A stretch of DNA of 64,000 bases, taken from positions 31,030-95,029 of the forward strand of contig NZ_PPDE01000006.1 in assembly GCF_002959915.1 (NCBI RefSeq), read 5' to 3'. The notes under the pieces are model-generated. The model had not been told where the DNA came from and ran no database searches. It saw only the letters and a list, made by a program, of their open reading frames with translations. How positions within the stretch are numbered: the stretch's first letter is position 1; every line of letters begins with the position of its first letter. Shown here in pieces: positions 62,101 to 64,000 of this stretch. Source of the DNA: Veillonella atypica KON. Its GTDB lineage: Bacteria > Bacillota > Negativicutes > Veillonellales > Veillonellaceae. Both the position numbers and the translations under genes were made by a program.

Positions 62101-62605
62101 TACCGAAGGTTTCAATGTACCACTCAACAGCTCGGCGAGCCCCCTCCATATTATCTTGCAGAATATATTGAGGCACTTCCCCTTGAATACATGCACTAAG
62201 GGCGATGATGCCCTTGCTGTATTGACGCAACAAATCATGGTCAGCACGGGGCTTATAATTAAAACCTTCCGTAGAGGCTTTCGATACGATTTTAACAAGG
62301 TTTCGATAGCCTTCCATCGTTTCGGCTAGCAAAATAAGATGTTTTAATCGCTCACGGCTACGCCCTTCTGGCTTATCAAGGCGGCTACCTTCTGTGACAT
62401 ACACTTCACACCCAATAATCGGTTTAATGCCTTGTGCCACACATTCCTTATAAAAATAGATAGCCGCATACATATTGCCATGGTCCGTAATGGCAAGGGC
62501 TGGTTGTTCCAATTCCTTCGCGCGGCGCACCATATCCGGCAAACGACTGATGCCGTCCAATAAACTAAACTCCGTATGACTATGTAAATGTACAAATGGC
62601 TTCAT
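59198..62605 (-). CDS. dnaE: DNA polymerase III alpha subunit (DnaE)
   Basis: A 1135-residue replicative C-family DNA polymerase. PHP domain (FVHLHSHTEFSLLDG), polymerase core with the catalytic aspartates in PDIDIDFCYEKRGEAI and the GRGSAAGSVVAYLLGI loop, the fingers (FLNPERVSMPDI), helix-hairpin-helix region (LLESLIRCGAMDGF) and OB fold (ITFGGLIAERGDRPTKRGD) are in the usual order. It is the DnaE type (not PolC), as expected. It lies just upstream of pyk and 11 bases after the YgjP gene. All catalytic motifs are intact. Confidence 0.97.
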   Translation of the reverse strand: MKPFVHLHSHTEFSLLDGISRLPDMVRRAKELEQPALAITDHGNMYAAIYFYKECVAQGIKPIIGCEVYVTEGSRLDKPEGRSRERLKHLILLAETMEGYRNLVKIVSKASTEGFNYKPRADHDLLRQYSKGIIALSACIQGEVPQYILQDNMEGARRAVEWYIETFGKDNFFLEIQNHGLPEELRAQQVLCQLADEYGLGIVASNDFHYVMKDDADAQDIRVCIQTGRRRAEVDRLKFPNDEFYLKSGDEMAELFGHIPGALENTVKIADRCNVEFNFDEHHLPHFDVPEGETSKTYLRKVCEREIPRLYGDTSEELKKRLDYELDVIGTMGFEDYFLIVWDYVRYAREHDILVGPGRGSAAGSVVAYLLGITGLDPLQYDLLFERFLNPERVSMPDIDIDFCYEKRGEAIDYVTRKYGQARVSQIITFGTEAARAVIRDVGRVLDLPLAEVNRIAKMIPNELGITLGKALKGKDLKALYDTDPNVKELFDFGQKLEGIARNSSTHAAGVVISADPLDDHVPVQNSNEEGFVTQYDKDNIEELGLLKMDFLGLRTLTVMGDALKLIKANRGIDLDLDAIPLDDKEACELLTKGDTSGVFQLESDGITKLVMDLKPEHFEDLIPLVALYRPGPLGSGMVADFVDRRHGKKEVTYLHPILEPILKDTFGVILYQEQVMQIASAMGGFSLGQADLMRRAMGKKKESVLKAQRESFIQGSINNGIEESIANEVFDLLVYFAGYGFNKSHSAAYAYIAYQTAYLKVHYFPEFMAATMTSFMQNMDKLTYYINACKKHNVQVLGPDVNHSLRSFAVQGDAIRFGLGGIKNVGDNAIDRLITEREAHGLYTSITDFCRRVDSKVVNKRLLESLIRCGAMDGFEENRNQLLHMYESAQAVGAKQQKDAAMGTMSLFGESTDDVDMIPVPNLPDLSEDDKLKDEKDYTGFYITGHPLQGYNKELKGLFELGQLLENPERFDGQTITFGGLIAERGDRPTKRGDVMSILRIEDYSGSAQVVAFPKVFAQSQQFLAVDMVVKVRGRVDADEKGVQIIADRIAPLKVNYNNARQIAIHIRSAYDTPENSNALKEILSQAEGQVPTALYLHKQRKRINLSPQLCFAPTDEIIARIEAVLGEGAVEVQ

Positions 62606-62616
62606 GGTACACCTCC

Positions 62617-63360
62617 TTACGGTCTATGTGCAAAATAGATATTTAATGATTTCTTTCGATCCTTCCAATCTGGTAAAAATTGGGCCACTAAATTGTGAAA
62701 GTTCTTGGAATGATCCAAGTATTTGAAATGGGCAAACTCATGGACCATAACGTATTCAATATAGGCCTGAGGCCCTTCTAATAAACGCATATTCATCTTA
62801 ATGAGCTGCTTTGATGGCGTACAAGAACCCCAACGACTCTTCATGCACTGTTGCTTTACCGTTGGCATGGGTACATCAATATGTTGCTGGTGAAAGCGTT
62901 GATATACGACCTTCGCCCAATGGGTAAACACCTTTTCCCCTAGCTGGCGCCAAAAGGTTTGCATTAATTTATGCTTGTCTTCATAGGTGTAATTAGGTTT
63001 AACAAACATCACAATACGATTAGAACCATCAAACTTAATATGCGGCTTGCCAGATGTTTCTAGCACCTCTAGCGAAATAGGCATACCCAAAATAGATATG
63101 GTTTCACCCGTTACATATTGTAATGCCTCTATCCGTTGTGCCGTTAATGCTTCTAATTTAAAACGAGCCCGCTCAATAAAGGGTATATTTTCAATAACAA
63201 ACGCATCGATGCGATGATCTGGTACATAAGCATTCGCCGAAACATGGACACTACCATCCTTGTGCACACGCATGTTTATATTCTTTACACGCTTGATTGT
63301 TAACTCATATTCAATTGTGTCACCATTGTAGGTAATAGACCGAGTTGTTGAAGTATTCAT
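62617..63360 (-). CDS. YgjP-type (SprT-like) metallopeptidase
   Basis: A 247-residue protein of the YgjP/DUF45 family. The zinc motif HEFAH (in VMVHEFAHFKYLDHSKNFH, about residues 195-215) with a downstream His is present, and the basic block QQCMKSRWGSCTPSKQLIKMN is characteristic. They are predicted zinc peptidases, sometimes beside type I restriction genes; the natural substrate is unknown. The first Met (63,384) has no ribosome site; the Met at 63,360 is behind AAAAGG, though very close. It ends 11 bases before dnaE and is cotranscribed. Confidence 0.85.
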   Translation of the reverse strand: MNTSTTRSITYNGDTIEYELTIKRVKNINMRVHKDGSVHVSANAYVPDHRIDAFVIENIPFIERARFKLEALTAQRIEALQYVTGETISILGMPISLEVLETSGKPHIKFDGSNRIVMFVKPNYTYEDKHKLMQTFWRQLGEKVFTHWAKVVYQRFHQQHIDVPMPTVKQQCMKSRWGSCTPSKQLIKMNMRLLEGPQAYIEYVMVHEFAHFKYLDHSKNFHNLVAQFLPDWKDRKKSLNIYFAHRP

Positions 63361-63463
63361 ACCTTTTATTTTATCATAAAACACTTATAAATTCGTTAAA
63401 ATCTGGTAATTTTAATAGAGATTAGTCGATATATGCAACAATAAAAAATAAGGCTCTATAATA

Positions 63464-63510
63464 AATGTTGGGGTGACACACTACGGTGTCACTTCCAACA
63501 TTATTTTTTG
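63464..63510 (+). terminator. Strong hairpin with T-run next to the IS element
   Basis: AATGTTGG-gg-TGACAC pairs with GTGTCA-ctt-CCAACATT and is followed by ATTTTTTG on the plus strand. No plus-strand gene ends here, so it may terminate an unseen small RNA or shield the tnpA side. Confidence 0.6.
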
Positions 63511-63517
63511 CAATCAG

Positions 63518-64000
63518 AACCACCCGTAAAACGGGTGGTTTGCTCACGGGCTATAAGCCCGTAGTACTAGGCCAGCGTCTAAAGGCGCTGGCTTTCACTA
63601 CGTTCAAGCCGCATAGCCATTGACTCGTAACGGTCCCCTTAAAGGGGATATGTATTACTTGCTACCCTTAAAAGGGTCCTCATATTCTTTTACACTAAGT
63701 TTATCTTTCATTTGGTCATGTAACTCTTGCTCACGTATATATTTTTTTACGGTAGCTTCATTTAATCCTACCGTACTTACATAATATCCCTCGGACCAAA
63801 AGTGTCTATTTCCAAATTTATACTTTAAGTTTGCGTGTTTATCGAACATCATTAGCGCACTTTTACCCTTTAGATATCCCATAAAAGATGAAACTGATAT
63901 TTTAGGTGGAATTAACACTAGCATATGCACATGATCTGCCATAAGCTCCCCCTCTATAATCTTGACGCCCTTATATTCACATAAACGTCTCAGTATTTCA
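63518..64000 (-). mobile_element. Second IS200-like element, truncated by the window end
   Basis: It begins with the same terminal hairpin as the element at 23.2 kb (AACCACCCGT-aaa-ACGGGTGGTT, 63,518-63,540, then TTTGCTC) and continues with three more hairpins at 63,546-63,562, 63,571-63,592 and 63,634-63,648 before tnpA. The internal sequences differ from the first copy, so they are related but distinct elements. Confidence 0.8.
63655..64000 (-). CDS. tnpA: IS200/IS605-type TnpA, partial
   Basis: The C-terminal 114 residues of a Y1 HUH transposase; the start is beyond the window. It carries the HUH motif HVHMLV (in MADHVHMLVLIPP) and the catalytic Tyr in VKKYIREQ. The frame is open to base 64,000 (upstream codons read EILRRLCEYKGVKIIEGEL). 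About half of its residues match the first TnpA (FMGYLK-KS-LM-FDKHANLKYK-GNRHFW). No TnpB is seen. Confidence 0.9.
   Translation of the reverse strand, partial: EILRRLCEYKGVKIIEGELMADHVHMLVLIPPKISVSSFMGYLKGKSALMMFDKHANLKYKFGNRHFWSEGYYVSTVGLNEATVKKYIREQELHDQMKDKLSVKEYEDPFKGSK

Overview
The window looks like chromosome of a Veillonella (Negativicutes, a Firmicute with an outer membrane). The reasons are a trimeric autotransporter with an outer-membrane anchor beside Firmicute-type genes, a pyruvate:ferredoxin oxidoreductase, a citDEF-type lyase with a DASS transporter, moderate-to-low GC and strong AGGAGG ribosome sites. The genus call comes from recognising protein families, not from a database search.

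1-14,723 is the right part of a prophage. The minus strand carries the replication and recombination block. In transcription order it reads: small regulators and membrane peptides (12.3-11.0 kb), a 200-aa unknown, a trimeric autotransporter adhesin, three small proteins, a DUF2800 nuclease, DUF2815, a family A DNA polymerase, a primase-helicase of VapE type, a VRR-NUC nuclease, a Cys-rich peptide and an SNF2 helicase. The helicase is frameshifted at its Walker A motif and runs off the left edge. A divergent lysogeny block on the plus strand (CI-like repressor, mini-ImmA peptidase, membrane-anchored unknown, tyrosine integrase) faces it across a switch region built on CCGTAA/TTACGG half sites. 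The left prophage end lies outside the window.

14.8-22.3 kb is core DNA repair and RNA biology: sbcC, sbcD, nfo, a PerR-like Fur regulator and a DEAD-box helicase. 22.5-27.5 kb is an AT-rich accessory patch: a lipoprotein whose stop codon lies inside an IS200-like end, a tnpA-only IS200-like element, an FGE-like protein, membrane proteins, orphan small genes and a decayed CdiA/filamentous-haemagglutinin fragment. 27.6-44.9 kb returns to core functions: aldehyde dehydrogenase, tex, folA, thyA, recQ, a sodium/solute symporter, a WYL regulator, a methyltransferase, pyruvate:ferredoxin oxidoreductase and a divergent LysR regulator coupled to a coiled-coil membrane protein.

45.0-51.6 kb has a secreted unknown, an MFS transporter, a Bax-inhibitor-1 protein, a cupin, a DUF4261 protein and a single-chain GmrSD-like (DUF262/DUF1524) defence nuclease. 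51.7-57.3 kb is a citrate-lyase-type operon (transporter, citD, citE, citF) with an upstream LysR gene. Its CitD appears to lack the serine that carries the prosthetic group, and an unexplained 56-nt structured element sits just after citF. 57.3-63.4 kb holds pyruvate kinase, dnaE and a YgjP-type metallopeptidase. The window ends inside a second IS200-like element with the same four-hairpin tail as the first.

The most unusual points are the adhesin inside a phage early operon, the helically phased GGTAACATTC repeats at 1.5 kb, the helicase frameshift, the CitD substitution, the four-hairpin arrays beside both tnpA genes and the structured element after citF. No tRNA, rRNA or CRISPR array was seen.
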